64,000 bases of DNA from SIAJ01 sp036266155 (GCA_036266155.1 DATANR010000120.1:1-64000); one strand, 5' to 3'. Positions 40,757 through 51,140 are shown, counted from the stretch's first letter. Notes: generated by a model from the letters alone, not told the origin. Made by a program: numbers and translations.

Positions 40757-43180
40757 ATGAATCTCTCTCCGATTCGGGCCACGGTCCTGTTGCTCGCTTT
40801 GATCCTCGGCGGATCGCGCGCGACCGCACAGGAAAACGAACCGTCGAAATTGACATTGCTGGCCGTCAATGTCGGCGGCATTCGACCGACCGTCACCGAA
40901 GGCTGGTCCCTCCTCAATATCGTTGTCGCGAACTCCGACTCGATGCCGCGTGATGCTCGCGTGGTCGTCTTTTACGATGGCGAGCCCAACGTGCAGTATG
41001 CACGCGACCTGCGGGTACCGGCCGGTGCGCGGCTCTCGAGCACGGTGACGGTCGGCCCCGCTCCGCCGCAAGCGGTGAAAACGGGGCGCAACATTCAGAT
41101 GCTGCTCTTCGATCGCACGGACGGGCAAAACACACTGATCCGACCGACTACTGATGAAAAGGTACGAGCGCGGAGCCTGACCTATTCGCCGCGCGAGCGG
41201 ATGATGGTGGTGATCGCGGACCTGGAAGTGCCGGCAATGCCCCTCGGCCTCGAGTCGCCGGTGACGGAGGCGTTTCAACTCACACGTATCCTGGCCGTCG
41301 GGGGAGCGAACGATCGCGCTTTGGTCGCACCCGGGGGTTATGTGCCTCCGACGCTCGAGGCGTATGACGGCGTCGACGCGCTGATCTTGATGAGCGACCG
41401 TTTCAGCAGCGACCCCACGTCGGTCGCGGCCTTGCGGCGTTGGGTCCAACAAGGCGGCCGGCTCTGGATCATGCTTGATCTCGTCGATCCGTCTAGAGTG
41501 GCGGCGCTGCTCGGCGACGACGCGGACGTGGCCGTCGTGGATCGCGTCGCACTCTCGTCGGTCGAGTTCTCCCGCGGATTCGATGGCTCATCGATGGGGG
41601 CGGCCCGCGATTTCGAATGGCCCGTCGACTTCGTTCGCGTCGTTCCCGCTCCAACCGACCGCGTGCTGCATACCATCGGCGGCTGGCCCGCGTCGTTCGT
41701 TCGCCGCATCGGCCGCGGCCAGATCTTGTTCACGACCCTCGGGGCGCGCGCCTGGTCTCGGCCGCGCAAGCTGAGCGAGATGGGCCGAACGAAGAATATG
41801 CAACCGATTGCACTCGGGGCTTTCGACGAGATTGCCGCGGAAATTCGCCCGCGTCCGCTGAACGACGCCCCAGAGCCGCTCGATTTTCGGCCCATTCTCA
41901 CTGAGGACATTGGTTACACCGTCACCCGGCGCTCGACCGCAACGCTCGTGCTGGGGTTGTTCATTGTCGCGCTTCTGGTCATCGGGATCCTGGTCCGACG
42001 GTCGCGGCGACCGGAGATCGTCGGCTGGGTCGGGTCGGCCGCAGCCATTGGCTTCATGTGCGTGTTCCTGTTGTTGGGTTTGCAATCGCGGCAATCGGTC
42101 CCCCCGACGATGGCGATCGCCGCCGAGGTCGATGTCGTGCCCGGCAGCGATGACGCCGCGGTGTCGGGATTGATCGCCGTTTATCATCCCAATTCGGGGC
42201 CCGTTCAACTCGCAAGCCAGGAAGGTGCTATTTTGAACCTGGATGCGGAGGGGCTCGCCGGCCAATCGCTGCGCCGCGTGCAGTCGGACACCAGCGCTTG
42301 GCACTGGGACGAACTGTCGCTGCCCGCCGGAGTACGTTCAGGCGCCTTCCGCTCCACAATGCGCGTCGGCCGCACAGCCGCCGTCGCGCGTTTTGGCCCG
42401 GATGGTCTTGAAGGACGAATCGACGGAGATCGCTTCCAGAACCTGGAAGACCCTGTGCTGATTTCGTCGATGCGGGAAGCAGTCGCGCCGCGGCTTATTT
42501 CGGACGGTCGATTCACAGCAAAACCATCTGATGCGCTTGCCGCCGGGCAGTATCTCGCCAGCACCGTCTTGAGCGATCGCCAGCAACACCGCCTGACCGT
42601 CTATCGTCAATTGTTCGGAAGCAAGAAGATACCGCCGCATCTGGAGGGGCGTGATTATCTGCTGGCATGGGCCGGCGCGGAGTGCTTGCCGCTTGTACCC
42701 GAACCTGGCGCACGCATCGTCGGCAGTACGCTTCTGCGGGTGCCACTCGAATTCGAACGAACGCCGCCGGGCACAGCCGTTGCGATCCCGCGTGCGTTTG
42801 TCCCCTTGCGCCGCGTGGTGGGCAACGGCGTGGCACAACCGACGCTGGAGGCTGCGTCCGCCCTGGAAATGAGGTTGCGCTTTCAGCTTCCGCCCAGCGT
42901 GCTGCCACTGGCAATCGAACGTGCGACGTTTCATGTTCGCGTAAGTTGTCCATCGCGTCAGTTCTCGGTCGACGGCTATACCGCCGGCAACCTGAAATCT
43001 CTGCTCGCGGTCGACAGCCCACCCGAGCCGATCCGGCTCGAAATCACCGATCGCCAACTGCTGGAACTGGACGCGCAGGGCACTTTGGATCTGCGCGTCA
43101 AGATCGGCGAGGGCGCCGGTCAATGGACGATCGAATCGATGGGGCTGGATGTCATTGGCAAAACGCTTGAGCCAAAATAA
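40757..43180 (+). CDS. Exported membrane protein, first gene of ABC operon (GATase-like domain)
   Basis: An 807-residue protein with a signal peptide (MNLSPIRATVLLLALILGGSRA). The N-terminal periplasmic part includes a class-I glutamine-amidotransferase-like fold without a clear Cys (YDGVDALILMSDRF ... LRRWVQQGGRLWIMLD, about 180-250). Two membrane helices follow (about 392-414 and 420-443), then a large beta-rich C-terminal region. This matches the auxiliary proteins that accompany GldA/GldF-like ABC exporters. The ABC ATPase gene starts 31 bp downstream. Function unknown; a coupling or substrate-handling role for the exporter is inference. Confidence 0.65.
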   Translation: MNLSPIRATVLLLALILGGSRATAQENEPSKLTLLAVNVGGIRPTVTEGWSLLNIVVANSDSMPRDARVVVFYDGEPNVQYARDLRVPAGARLSSTVTVGPAPPQAVKTGRNIQMLLFDRTDGQNTLIRPTTDEKVRARSLTYSPRERMMVVIADLEVPAMPLGLESPVTEAFQLTRILAVGGANDRALVAPGGYVPPTLEAYDGVDALILMSDRFSSDPTSVAALRRWVQQGGRLWIMLDLVDPSRVAALLGDDADVAVVDRVALSSVEFSRGFDGSSMGAARDFEWPVDFVRVVPAPTDRVLHTIGGWPASFVRRIGRGQILFTTLGARAWSRPRKLSEMGRTKNMQPIALGAFDEIAAEIRPRPLNDAPEPLDFRPILTEDIGYTVTRRSTATLVLGLFIVALLVIGILVRRSRRPEIVGWVGSAAAIGFMCVFLLLGLQSRQSVPPTMAIAAEVDVVPGSDDAAVSGLIAVYHPNSGPVQLASQEGAILNLDAEGLAGQSLRRVQSDTSAWHWDELSLPAGVRSGAFRSTMRVGRTAAVARFGPDGLEGRIDGDRFQNLEDPVLISSMREAVAPRLISDGRFTAKPSDALAAGQYLASTVLSDRQQHRLTVYRQLFGSKKIPPHLEGRDYLLAWAGAECLPLVPEPGARIVGSTLLRVPLEFERTPPGTAVAIPRAFVPLRRVVGNGVAQPTLEAASALEMRLRFQLPPSVLPLAIERATFHVRVSCPSRQFSVDGYTAGNLKSLLAVDSPPEPIRLEITDRQLLELDAQGTLDLRVKIGEGAGQWTIESMGLDVIGKTLEPK

Positions 43181-43211
43181 CGGCGCGACCGGCGCCGAGA
43201 GAGTTTTGACG

Positions 43212-44189
43212 ATGGGCACAGCAGTGGTCGAGATCAACGGCCTATCCAAGAAATATGGCTCGTTCCTCGCGCTCGATGAATTGACCCTGTCAGTCGAGCG
43301 CGGCCAGATTCTCGGCTTCATCGGCCCGAACGGGGCCGGCAAGACGACGACGATCAAAATCCTTGTCGGTCTCGCACGTCCCACCGCGGGCACGGCCACG
43401 GTCGCCGGCATCGATTGCGTCAGCCAGGCGCGCCGCGTCAAGCGCCTGATCGGCTACATGCCGGACACGTTTGGCTCCTACGACAATATGCGCGTCCGCG
43501 AGTACCTCGATTTTTTCGGCGCCGCCTTTCGCATTCCACGCAAAGAGCGCGTCCGCCGCATCGACGAGGTGCTGGAGGTGGCCGGTGCCTCTACGTTCAA
43601 GGACCTTTTCGTCGAAGGCTTGAGCCACGGCATGCGGCAACGGGTCGCCATCGCGCGCACGCTGTTGCATGATCCCGTTGCCCTCATCATGGATGAACCT
43701 GCCAACGGGCTCGACCCGCCCGCCCGAATTGAGATGCGCCGGTTGCTGGTCGATCTCGCCGACCGCGGCAAGACGCTGATCGTTACGAGTCACATTCTGC
43801 CGGAGCTGGCCCGCGTCTGTCATCGGATCGCAATCCTGGCAAAAGGCAAGTTGCGCGCGTACGGCACGATGGAGGAGATTGCCCGGCAGCTCAATCCACA
43901 GCGCACGATGGAAGTACTGCTCGCGCGTCGTGAGGACGTAGCGCGTGCGGTGGAGATCGTTCAGCGCAAGTTGGAGCCGGGCACCGACGTCACGGCGTCG
44001 ACCACGGAGGCGGCCGTGCGCTTTCGCACAGCGCTCGCCGAGGAAGAGTTGAGCCGAATCCTCGCGGAATTGGTGGCGGCCGGCGCGAGCGTGACGCAAT
44101 TCCGCGAGGTGCAAACTGATCTCGAGGCGGCGTTCATGACCGTGGCCGGCGGTGAATCGTCAACCGCGACCAGCGAGGCGAACGGATGA
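43212..44189 (+). CDS. ABC transporter ATP-binding protein
   Basis: A 325-residue ATPase. Walker A is GPNGAGKTTT (residues about 38-47); the signature is LSHGMRQRVAIARTLLHD instead of LSGGQ; Walker B is LIMDEPANGLDP, followed by VTSHILPEL. A regulatory region (about 215-325) follows, usual in ABC-2/GldA-like ATPases. It is translated from ATG 43212 (GAGAG upstream). Its last codons overlap the permease start (ATGA), so both are made together. Confidence 0.92.
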   Translation: MGTAVVEINGLSKKYGSFLALDELTLSVERGQILGFIGPNGAGKTTTIKILVGLARPTAGTATVAGIDCVSQARRVKRLIGYMPDTFGSYDNMRVREYLDFFGAAFRIPRKERVRRIDEVLEVAGASTFKDLFVEGLSHGMRQRVAIARTLLHDPVALIMDEPANGLDPPARIEMRRLLVDLADRGKTLIVTSHILPELARVCHRIAILAKGKLRAYGTMEEIARQLNPQRTMEVLLARREDVARAVEIVQRKLEPGTDVTASTTEAAVRFRTALAEEELSRILAELVAAGASVTQFREVQTDLEAAFMTVAGGESSTATSEANG

Positions 44190-45841
44190 ACCCCATCGTT
44201 CGCCGCGAACTGGTTGAACTATTGCGCACCCGCGGCGCGCTGGCCGCGCAAATCGCCCTGGCGGCCGCTTGCATTCTTCTTGTCCTGGTCCGGTGGCCGA
44301 CGGGCGGGGTCAGCGACTTGAACGGCGCGCGCTCCATGCAAGTGCTGCGCGTGTTTGGTTACGGCTTGCTCGCCGGGATTCTCTTTCTCGTGCCGGCCTA
44401 CCCAGCGTCGGCCATCGTTCGCGAACGCGTGCGCGGCACGCTGGCGCTGTTGCTGAATTCGCCGATGAGCGCCACGTCGATTTACCTGGGCAAGCTCGGT
44501 GGCATCCTCGGCTTCGCTGCTTTGCTATTGACGATGACGCTGCCCGCGGCCGGCGCGTGTTATGCGCTCGGCGGCGTCCCGGTCAGCGGCGGCATCGGGC
44601 TGCTATACGCCATTCTCGGCCTGGCCGTGCTGCAACTCGCCACGCTCGGTTTGCTCGTCAGCAGTCGGGCGGACTCCGTCGATACGTCCCTGCGATTGAC
44701 TTATTCGCTCGTCCTCGCGGTTGCGGTGCTGCCGCTCGTTCCGTATGCACTGTTCGAAGGCAAGGCAGGCGGTCTCGGTGAATTGGTCTCGTGGATCCGT
44801 TGTCTGTCGCCGATTCCGGCCGTGCTGGAAGTCATCGGCCAGAGCGGGCGCGGGGCGCACGGCATGGACGCGGGGACCGACGTCATTGGCCGTTACGCGA
44901 TCCTGGCACTTGGCACGAGCTGGGTTTGTGCCATGGCCACGATCGCGCGGTTGAGTAGCGCACCGCTGGATCGTTCGCGGCCGGCCGGTGTGATGACCGA
45001 TGACCTCTCCATTGGGACTCGCGCGGCAAGGCGCATGTTCTTTCTCGTCGATCCAAATCGGCGGTCGCGGAACATCAGCCTGATTGTCAATCCGGTCATG
45101 GCGAAAGAGTTTCGCACCCGGCGCTTCGGTCGTTCCCACTGGACACTGCGGTTGATCGCCCTGAGTGCCCTGCTTTCGCTGGCACTGAGTTGCATCGCGG
45201 CCGCCGGCGCTCTCGAATGGGGCCATGAGGAAATCGCTGGCGGACTCGTCATACTGCAGACGATTCTGTTGTTGCTCTTCGCGCCGAGCTTGTCGGCAGG
45301 TTTGATCAGCAGCGAACGTGAAGGCGGCAGCTGGCAATTGTTGCGAACGACCCCGCTCTCGGCCGGGACGATCTTGCGCGGCAAGCTGGCGAGCGCAATC
45401 TTTCCGCTGCTGCTGCTTCTTTGTGCCACCATGCCCGGCTACCTCGTGATGATCGCCATCGATCCACAACTGTCGCCGCAGGCCCAGCGTGTGGCGGTCT
45501 GTCTGGTCGTTATGGCGCTGTTCGCCGTCCTGGTCGGCGCGGCTGCGAGCAGCCTGTTCCGCTCCACCGCTTCCGCGACGGTGGCGGCGTATTTGGTGCT
45601 CGTCGGCATTTGCGTGGCGCCGTTGCTCGCGTGGCTCGGACGCGATGCACCCTTCGGCAGAGGCACCGTCGAATCGGTGTTAAGTATCAGCCCGCTCGCG
45701 GCGGCGCTGCATGCATCGCAAACGCGCGGCTTCGCCGAATACGAACTTCTGCCTGTCAACTGGTGGGTGATGGGCGCCATGTGTCTCGGCCTGATCGTGC
45801 TGCTCGTCGTGCGAACGCGGCGCTTGTACCGCCCGGAGTAA
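44186..45841 (+). CDS. ABC-2 type permease (GldF-like), double length
   Basis: A 551-residue integral membrane protein with about 12 hydrophobic helices. Its two halves have a similar layout: an N-terminal RRELVELLRTRGALAAQI start, six helices, a cytosolic loop near 265-300 (LVDPNRRSRNISLIVNPVMA) that includes a second KEFRTRRFGR start, and six more helices. This suggests a tandem duplication of an ABC-2 permease unit. Overlaps the ATPase gene by 4 bp. The next gene starts 5 bp after its stop. Probably a polymer or lipid exporter; substrate not evident. Confidence 0.88.
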   Translation: MNPIVRRELVELLRTRGALAAQIALAAACILLVLVRWPTGGVSDLNGARSMQVLRVFGYGLLAGILFLVPAYPASAIVRERVRGTLALLLNSPMSATSIYLGKLGGILGFAALLLTMTLPAAGACYALGGVPVSGGIGLLYAILGLAVLQLATLGLLVSSRADSVDTSLRLTYSLVLAVAVLPLVPYALFEGKAGGLGELVSWIRCLSPIPAVLEVIGQSGRGAHGMDAGTDVIGRYAILALGTSWVCAMATIARLSSAPLDRSRPAGVMTDDLSIGTRAARRMFFLVDPNRRSRNISLIVNPVMAKEFRTRRFGRSHWTLRLIALSALLSLALSCIAAAGALEWGHEEIAGGLVILQTILLLLFAPSLSAGLISSEREGGSWQLLRTTPLSAGTILRGKLASAIFPLLLLLCATMPGYLVMIAIDPQLSPQAQRVAVCLVVMALFAVLVGAAASSLFRSTASATVAAYLVLVGICVAPLLAWLGRDAPFGRGTVESVLSISPLAAALHASQTRGFAEYELLPVNWWVMGAMCLGLIVLLVVRTRRLYRPE

Positions 45842-45846
45842 GTTCC

Positions 45847-47655
45847 ATGCGGATGCTGTTCGTCCTTCGATGCGCGCTGCTCGGTCTGCTCGTTTGCGCT
45901 CCAGCCACGTCCGCACAGGATCCGGTGATCGATTCGGCGATGGACAACGATCCGCTCGTCCCGCTGGCCCGAACCCAATTCAAGGAAGTTCCCGGCTTGC
46001 TGCAACTCTGGCTGGACGCGCTCGATCGACCGGAGGCGGAAATGCGTGCGCGTGCGGCGCTGGCCATCGTTCAGGCCAACGAGCGCGGCATGAAGAACTT
46101 GTCGGTTGCCAAAACTCCCTTGCTCCGAGAATTGAATCGCGCAGAGCAGCATCCGTCAGTCCGATTGGCCGTCGCGAAGGCGCTGATTGCACTCGACGCC
46201 CGAGAAACGGCCGCGGACCTTCACCGCACGGCCGCGTCCGATGTCGATTTGCGCGAACTCGTTGACCCCGTGCTCGCGAAATGGGATTTCAAACCGGCGC
46301 GAGCGACCTGGCTGGCGCGGCTTGACGAGTCAGCGCACGGTCGCGGCACGGTGCTGGCCATTCAGGCGCTGGCGACCGTCAAGGAAGGCGGCGCGGCTGA
46401 TCGCCTGCACGCTATCGTGCTTGATCGAGACATATCTCCAGTCGTACGGATGGAAGCCGCGCGGGTGCTGGGAGTGGTCCGCACACAGGGAAGCGAAGCG
46501 GACGCCGCCCGGCTTGCTTCGGACAAGGGGCCGAGCGGGCTGGTGAACCGAGTCGCGGCCGCGACGTTGTTGCGCCATCACGCGGGCGATAAGGCCGTGA
46601 CGCAGCTACAGGCCTTGGCCAAAGACCCGGCCCCCGCCGTAGCGGTGCTGGCTCTTGATCGCTTGATGGAAATCGACTCCAAGTTGGTCGAACCGCTGGG
46701 CGATAGCCTCCTGACGAACCTGGATGCCAAGGTGCGGGCGATCGGGATCGAAGTGCTGTTGCGCCATCCATCCGATGCACGTGTTCGTCAGCTAGGCGAC
46801 CGACTGCACGATGCAGACCCGACCAATCGTCGGCGCGCACGCGCATGCTTGAAGTCGCTGTCGGCCAAACCCGAATTGGCGACGCAATGCGCCCGCGAAG
46901 CTACCCGAGCACTGGAAAGCACGGACTGGCGCGGCCACGAGCAAGGCGCCTTGCTCGCGGCCGAACTGGATCTCAAGCCCGCTGCCAACCGAATTGTGGA
47001 GTTGCTGTCGAGCGATCAAACGCAGACGGTCGTCGCGGCCGGCTGGGCACTGCGCAAACTTGCGGTCCCAGCGACGCTCGCGCCGATCCACGCATACCTC
47101 AAGAGCCAGTATCGCACCATCTTGGATTCCGGCCCCGATGGCGGCCGGCTGAGCCTTGCGACGGGTGCACTCGATTTGCAACTGGCACAGCTCTGCCAGT
47201 TCATGGGCCAGGCGAAGTATCAGGAATCGCTGCCGCTATTTCGCGCGTGGATTCCGGTCAACTTACCGCCCAACAAGAAGGGTATCGTGGAGGGCACCAC
47301 GCCCCTGGGCGCCGAAACGCGGGCGGCTGCGTTTTGGGCAATGGGCAAATGGCACGACGGCGAGCCGGACGCTGAGTTGGTTCGCTCCTTCATCGCCCGA
47401 CTCCGAGCGGTCAATCCCGGCGACGTGGAGGTTCACCGCGTCCGCACGATGGCCGCGATTTCGCTCGGCCGGATGAAGGCCAGTACGGCATTGCCATCGC
47501 TCCGCGAATTCTACATCGCCAAGCAGCCGTCGCTCGACCCGGTGAACAACGCCTGCGGTTGGGCCATCGACCAGATCACCGGCAACAAGACACCGCGTGA
47601 AGGAGTTGTCGATAAGCCGTACGTCGATTGGTTCTTGATGCCGGCCAAGCAATAA
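45847..47655 (+). CDS. Exported HEAT-repeat protein, last gene of ABC operon
   Basis: A 602-residue protein with signal peptide MRMLFVLRCALLGLLVCAPATSAQ. The rest is alpha-helical with HEAT/PBS-lyase-like repeats, e.g. PEAEMRARAALAIVQANERG, VVRMEAARVLGVVRTQ, LDAKVRAIGIEVLLRHPSD, TVVAAGWALRKLAVPATLA. Repeat proteins of this type serve as periplasmic scaffolds. Five bases separate it from the permease gene, so it belongs to the operon. Its role next to an exporter is unknown. Confidence 0.75.
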   Translation: MRMLFVLRCALLGLLVCAPATSAQDPVIDSAMDNDPLVPLARTQFKEVPGLLQLWLDALDRPEAEMRARAALAIVQANERGMKNLSVAKTPLLRELNRAEQHPSVRLAVAKALIALDARETAADLHRTAASDVDLRELVDPVLAKWDFKPARATWLARLDESAHGRGTVLAIQALATVKEGGAADRLHAIVLDRDISPVVRMEAARVLGVVRTQGSEADAARLASDKGPSGLVNRVAAATLLRHHAGDKAVTQLQALAKDPAPAVAVLALDRLMEIDSKLVEPLGDSLLTNLDAKVRAIGIEVLLRHPSDARVRQLGDRLHDADPTNRRRARACLKSLSAKPELATQCAREATRALESTDWRGHEQGALLAAELDLKPAANRIVELLSSDQTQTVVAAGWALRKLAVPATLAPIHAYLKSQYRTILDSGPDGGRLSLATGALDLQLAQLCQFMGQAKYQESLPLFRAWIPVNLPPNKKGIVEGTTPLGAETRAAAFWAMGKWHDGEPDAELVRSFIARLRAVNPGDVEVHRVRTMAAISLGRMKASTALPSLREFYIAKQPSLDPVNNACGWAIDQITGNKTPREGVVDKPYVDWFLMPAKQ

Positions 47656-47853
47656 GAACGCGAGAAAAAATGGGGTCGTGCGCACCCTCCCATTGGGCAA
47701 GCCTTTTCGACAACTCAGGAAATCGACTTCGATTATTTACAAACGCTCCTCCAATTTTTCAGTTGCTCATACGCTCACCGCTGATGTCGAATCAAGTTCT
47801 GGCGAATCGCATCGCGAACGAATATGCTGGGGCAGGGTAATGAGGAGTTGCCA

Positions 47854-50361
47854 ATGCGCTTATGGCTAAGCCTGGCAATCGCGACCTCCGTATGCGCCGG
47901 CACAAGCGCCCAGGAGTTGCCCCCGCGTTGGGCGCCTGATGGCGTCCAGGCGGTTTACGGCCCATGCCGGCTTGTCGAATCGTGTCCGCTGGCTCTTCTG
48001 GTTTCAGACGACGGACGAAAGCTGTACTCGGTCCATTCCGATCGGATTTGCGCGTGGGACCGCGCGACGCAGCGTTGCTCCCATGCCATTGGCTTTGCCA
48101 TCGGAAATCCAACGCTCTTAGCCACCGAGTTGGACCATCTCGAAAGCGGCAAATGGGCCGAGTCCATCCAAGTCGCCGCTTGGGTTCCTGGCGCCGCAGC
48201 CATCGGATTGATCAGAGCTTACTCGGGATTTCAGATCATCGACCCCGAGACTCGGCAGCGGCAGAAAACCGGGATCAAACTGGCAGCAGCGAAGCGCCTT
48301 ACCTTTTCCAACGATGGCAAGCGCTTGCTTGCCTTGCTAGACGACGACACCCAGCGATTGCTGGACGTCGTCTCCGGCAAAACCTTGTGGGAAAGCAAGA
48401 GCGGCGCACGTCAGCGCGGGGCCTGCGCCCTGGCCCCGGACGGAACGACCGTGGCGCTCGCGCGTTCGGCCGGGGCCGTCGAGCTGATCAACTTGGCGAC
48501 CAAAGAGATCGATGCGATTCTGAATCTCGAATCCACCGCGGAACGAGTGACGCACATTGCCTACACCGCGGATGGCAGAGTTTTGAGCGTCGCTGGCCCC
48601 AACCAAGTGTCCTTCTACGCAGTTCCGGATCGCAAGTTTCTGGCATGCCTCCCATTGCCGCGCGAAGGCGAGTGGGACGCCTCCGTACTCTTTTCGCCGG
48701 ACGGACGGCGGGCGGTGATTCGGATGTCGCCGCAACGAGCAGCTATCGTGGAGGTGGCGACGGCACAATTAGTTGGTTGGCTGGATTTCCAGGGATTGTT
48801 GGCCGGCGATCTGGTATTCGGAAGGGACGGTAAAACAGTCTTCGGAGCTTCGAGCCGCGTCGCTTTTCGGACCTGGGACATCGAAGCCTGCAAGGAAATC
48901 GCGGTGCCTGCGGGTCACACAGGTCCGATCTTCAGCGCTGCGATGACGCCGGATCGACGAAAGATCGTGAGCATGGGCGTGGACCCGGACTTCTGCATCT
49001 GGGACATTGAATCCGGGCAATTGCTCAAACATGGTCGGATCGACGGGCTGTCGAACGACCCGCGTCCCATCCTGGCCGCGGATGGCACCATGGCGCTAGC
49101 TGTGGATCGGCGCGGACGGATCGCATGGATTGACCTCCTATCTAGTCGGACGCTCCTTCGCGAGCCGAAAATCGTTCAACCGACGGCTTTGGCCTTTGGG
49201 GCAAAAGATAAGGTCCTCTACGTCGGCGGACCTGGGTTCGAGTCGCGTGGAATCGATACGCAGACCGGTACGGTACTGTGGGAGGATTCTGGACTCGTCC
49301 ACGGCGGCCATTGCGCGGTCGCCACGCCCGACGGGAAGTCATTTGTTGTGGGCACACGCAATGGCAGCGTGCGATGTCGAGACGCATTCACAGGGAAGGA
49401 TCTTTGGCGCATCGAGGCCGGTGGCAGCCGTGTCACGACGGTTGCCATTGATCACGATGGCCAACGGGTCGCGGCCGGGAATGCCGCGGGCGAGATCATC
49501 GTTCTGTCCGCCGCGACGGGGAAGAAGGTGTATGGCACCACCCGGAGCAACCACGCTGTTGCCGACTTGAGCTTTTCTCCGGATGGTCGCCTCCTGGCGA
49601 TTGGCGTGAATCATGCGGAAGCCAAGACGCAACGCATGCTGGCCACCGTACAAGTTCATGAACTGGCGACGGGGCAGGAAATCGCCAGTCTTCCTGATCA
49701 ACCCGGCCCGCTCACATCGCTGTTTTTTTCGCCGGATGGCCGTGAACTGTTCACAGCAAACTGGCAAGGGTATGTGTTTCGATCAAGGTGGCTTGCTTCC
49801 CCCGATTCCGTCGTGAAGCACCCGAATGAAGCGATCATCGCGTGGTCATTGCTCGGTGACAGCGACGGGGCCTTCGCTCACATCGCGATGGCCCGTCTGG
49901 TACACAATCCCGACGAGGCGTTGCGTGCATTCAAGACGGGTATGAAGCCCGAGGCCGAGTTGCTTGGCAAGATCATCGGCGACCTGATTGTTGATCTCGA
50001 GAAGCCGCGCTTTGCCGACCGCGAACGGGCCGGCCGGCAACTGGCGCAGCTCAATTGGCGTGCCAAGAATGAACTGCAAAAACTCGTGTCGACAAGCACA
50101 TCGGAGGAAGCTCGTAACCGGGCCAGTCAGCTCGTGCGGGCGATGGGCGATGTGAGTGCACGACGCTCGGACTCAGCGCTCAAGCGCTATCGAACCTGTG
50201 CGGTCCTCGAGGAAATCGGTACGCTCGAGGCACGCGCTGTTCTGAAGGAACTCGCCAACGATTGGTCGGAAGCGAAAGCAGTGCTCAATCAGCCCAGTCT
50301 GTCGGCGCCGCCCGCCGGCATCGATTTACGGAAATCGATTATCGAACGAGCGAGTCGGTAG
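47854..50361 (+). CDS. Exported WD40-repeat protein
   Basis: An 835-residue protein with signal peptide MRLWLSLAIATSVCAGTSAQ. Residues 30-680 form beta-propeller repeats with WD40-type ends: ALLVSDDGRKLYSVHSDRICAWD, LTFSNDGKRLLALLDDD, VLFSPDGRRAVIRMS, ALTPDRRKIVSMGVDPDFCIWD-like, LSFSPDGRLLAIGVNH, LFFSPDGRELFTANWQG. A helical C-terminus (about 700-835, LEKPRFADRERAGRQLAQLN) follows, as in other planctomycete WD40 proteins. GAGGAG six bases upstream supports ATG 47854. It precedes an ECF sigma gene and a Ser/Thr kinase gene on the same strand. Confidence 0.8.
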   Translation: MRLWLSLAIATSVCAGTSAQELPPRWAPDGVQAVYGPCRLVESCPLALLVSDDGRKLYSVHSDRICAWDRATQRCSHAIGFAIGNPTLLATELDHLESGKWAESIQVAAWVPGAAAIGLIRAYSGFQIIDPETRQRQKTGIKLAAAKRLTFSNDGKRLLALLDDDTQRLLDVVSGKTLWESKSGARQRGACALAPDGTTVALARSAGAVELINLATKEIDAILNLESTAERVTHIAYTADGRVLSVAGPNQVSFYAVPDRKFLACLPLPREGEWDASVLFSPDGRRAVIRMSPQRAAIVEVATAQLVGWLDFQGLLAGDLVFGRDGKTVFGASSRVAFRTWDIEACKEIAVPAGHTGPIFSAAMTPDRRKIVSMGVDPDFCIWDIESGQLLKHGRIDGLSNDPRPILAADGTMALAVDRRGRIAWIDLLSSRTLLREPKIVQPTALAFGAKDKVLYVGGPGFESRGIDTQTGTVLWEDSGLVHGGHCAVATPDGKSFVVGTRNGSVRCRDAFTGKDLWRIEAGGSRVTTVAIDHDGQRVAAGNAAGEIIVLSAATGKKVYGTTRSNHAVADLSFSPDGRLLAIGVNHAEAKTQRMLATVQVHELATGQEIASLPDQPGPLTSLFFSPDGRELFTANWQGYVFRSRWLASPDSVVKHPNEAIIAWSLLGDSDGAFAHIAMARLVHNPDEALRAFKTGMKPEAELLGKIIGDLIVDLEKPRFADRERAGRQLAQLNWRAKNELQKLVSTSTSEEARNRASQLVRAMGDVSARRSDSALKRYRTCAVLEEIGTLEARAVLKELANDWSEAKAVLNQPSLSAPPAGIDLRKSIIERASR

Positions 50362-50504
50362 CGCGTTGTTTTGCAATGTACCCAATTGAAGTGAAGAGCC
50401 AATAATCGATTGGCGTACGAGCAGCCGTTGTCAGAACACCTTCGCCGCCGAACATGTCGCCTGTGGAAGCGACAAGCAAGTGCCTCTACGATACATTGGC
50501 TCGA

Positions 50505-51056
50505 ATGTCCGACGTGACGCGAATCCTGACCGCTATCGGGGAGGGCGATCCAAGCGCTCCTGCTCAACTGCTGCCGCTGGTCTATGAGGAACTGCGTCGC
50601 CTTGCCGCGGTGCGAATGGCGGCCGAACGACCGGACCATTCGCTGACGCCGACGGCGCTCGTTCACGAAGCCTACTTGCGTCTCGTCGGCGCGCAAGCGT
50701 TCGATCATCGGGGCCACTTCTTCGCCGCCGCCGCGGAAGCCATGCGCCGCATCCTGGTTGAGAATGCGCGCCGCCGAACGCGTGCAAGGCACGGCGGAAA
50801 CCTTCAGCGCGTCGACCTTGACTCCGTCGCACCGACGGCGCCGGATGCGGACGAGGAACTTGTCGCTCTGAGCGAGGCACTCGACCAATTCGCGCTGGTG
50901 AATCCTCAAGCCGCCGAACTGGTCAAGCTCCGCTACTTTGGAGGCATGACCGGTCGGGAGGCGGCTGAAGTGCTTGGCGTCTCGCCACGCAGGGCTGACC
51001 AGATCTGGGCTTACGCCCGCGGTTGGCTGCTAGAACGGCTCGAAAGCGCCGATTGA
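50505..51056 (+). CDS. ECF sigma factor, TIGR02999-type
   Basis: A 183-residue sigma factor of the group usually found next to Ser/Thr kinases: MSDVTRILTAIGEGDPSAPA, LLPLVYEELRRLAAVRMAAE, HSLTPTALVHEAYLRL (region 2), AAAAEAMRRILVENARRR, and region 4 LVNPQAAELVKLRYFGGMT with GVSPRRADQIWAYARGWL. In this ECF group the kinase downstream is thought to regulate the factor by phosphorylation. ATG 50505 is used because the conserved start MSDVTR is there. The gap to the kinase is 84 bp. Confidence 0.92.
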   Translation: MSDVTRILTAIGEGDPSAPAQLLPLVYEELRRLAAVRMAAERPDHSLTPTALVHEAYLRLVGAQAFDHRGHFFAAAAEAMRRILVENARRRTRARHGGNLQRVDLDSVAPTAPDADEELVALSEALDQFALVNPQAAELVKLRYFGGMTGREAAEVLGVSPRRADQIWAYARGWLLERLESAD

Positions 51057-51140
51057 TTCGCTGTTTTTTCATTTTTCCGTGCGCAAAATGCCCGCCGATG
51101 TCGCATTGCAGTTGGCGGCAATTTCACCCTGTGGGTACCC

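Noticed and set aside
49240..49260. GGTTCGAGTC resembling a tRNA T-arm
   Set aside because: It lies in the WD40 gene in-frame and no acceptor stem or anticodon arm can be formed around it.
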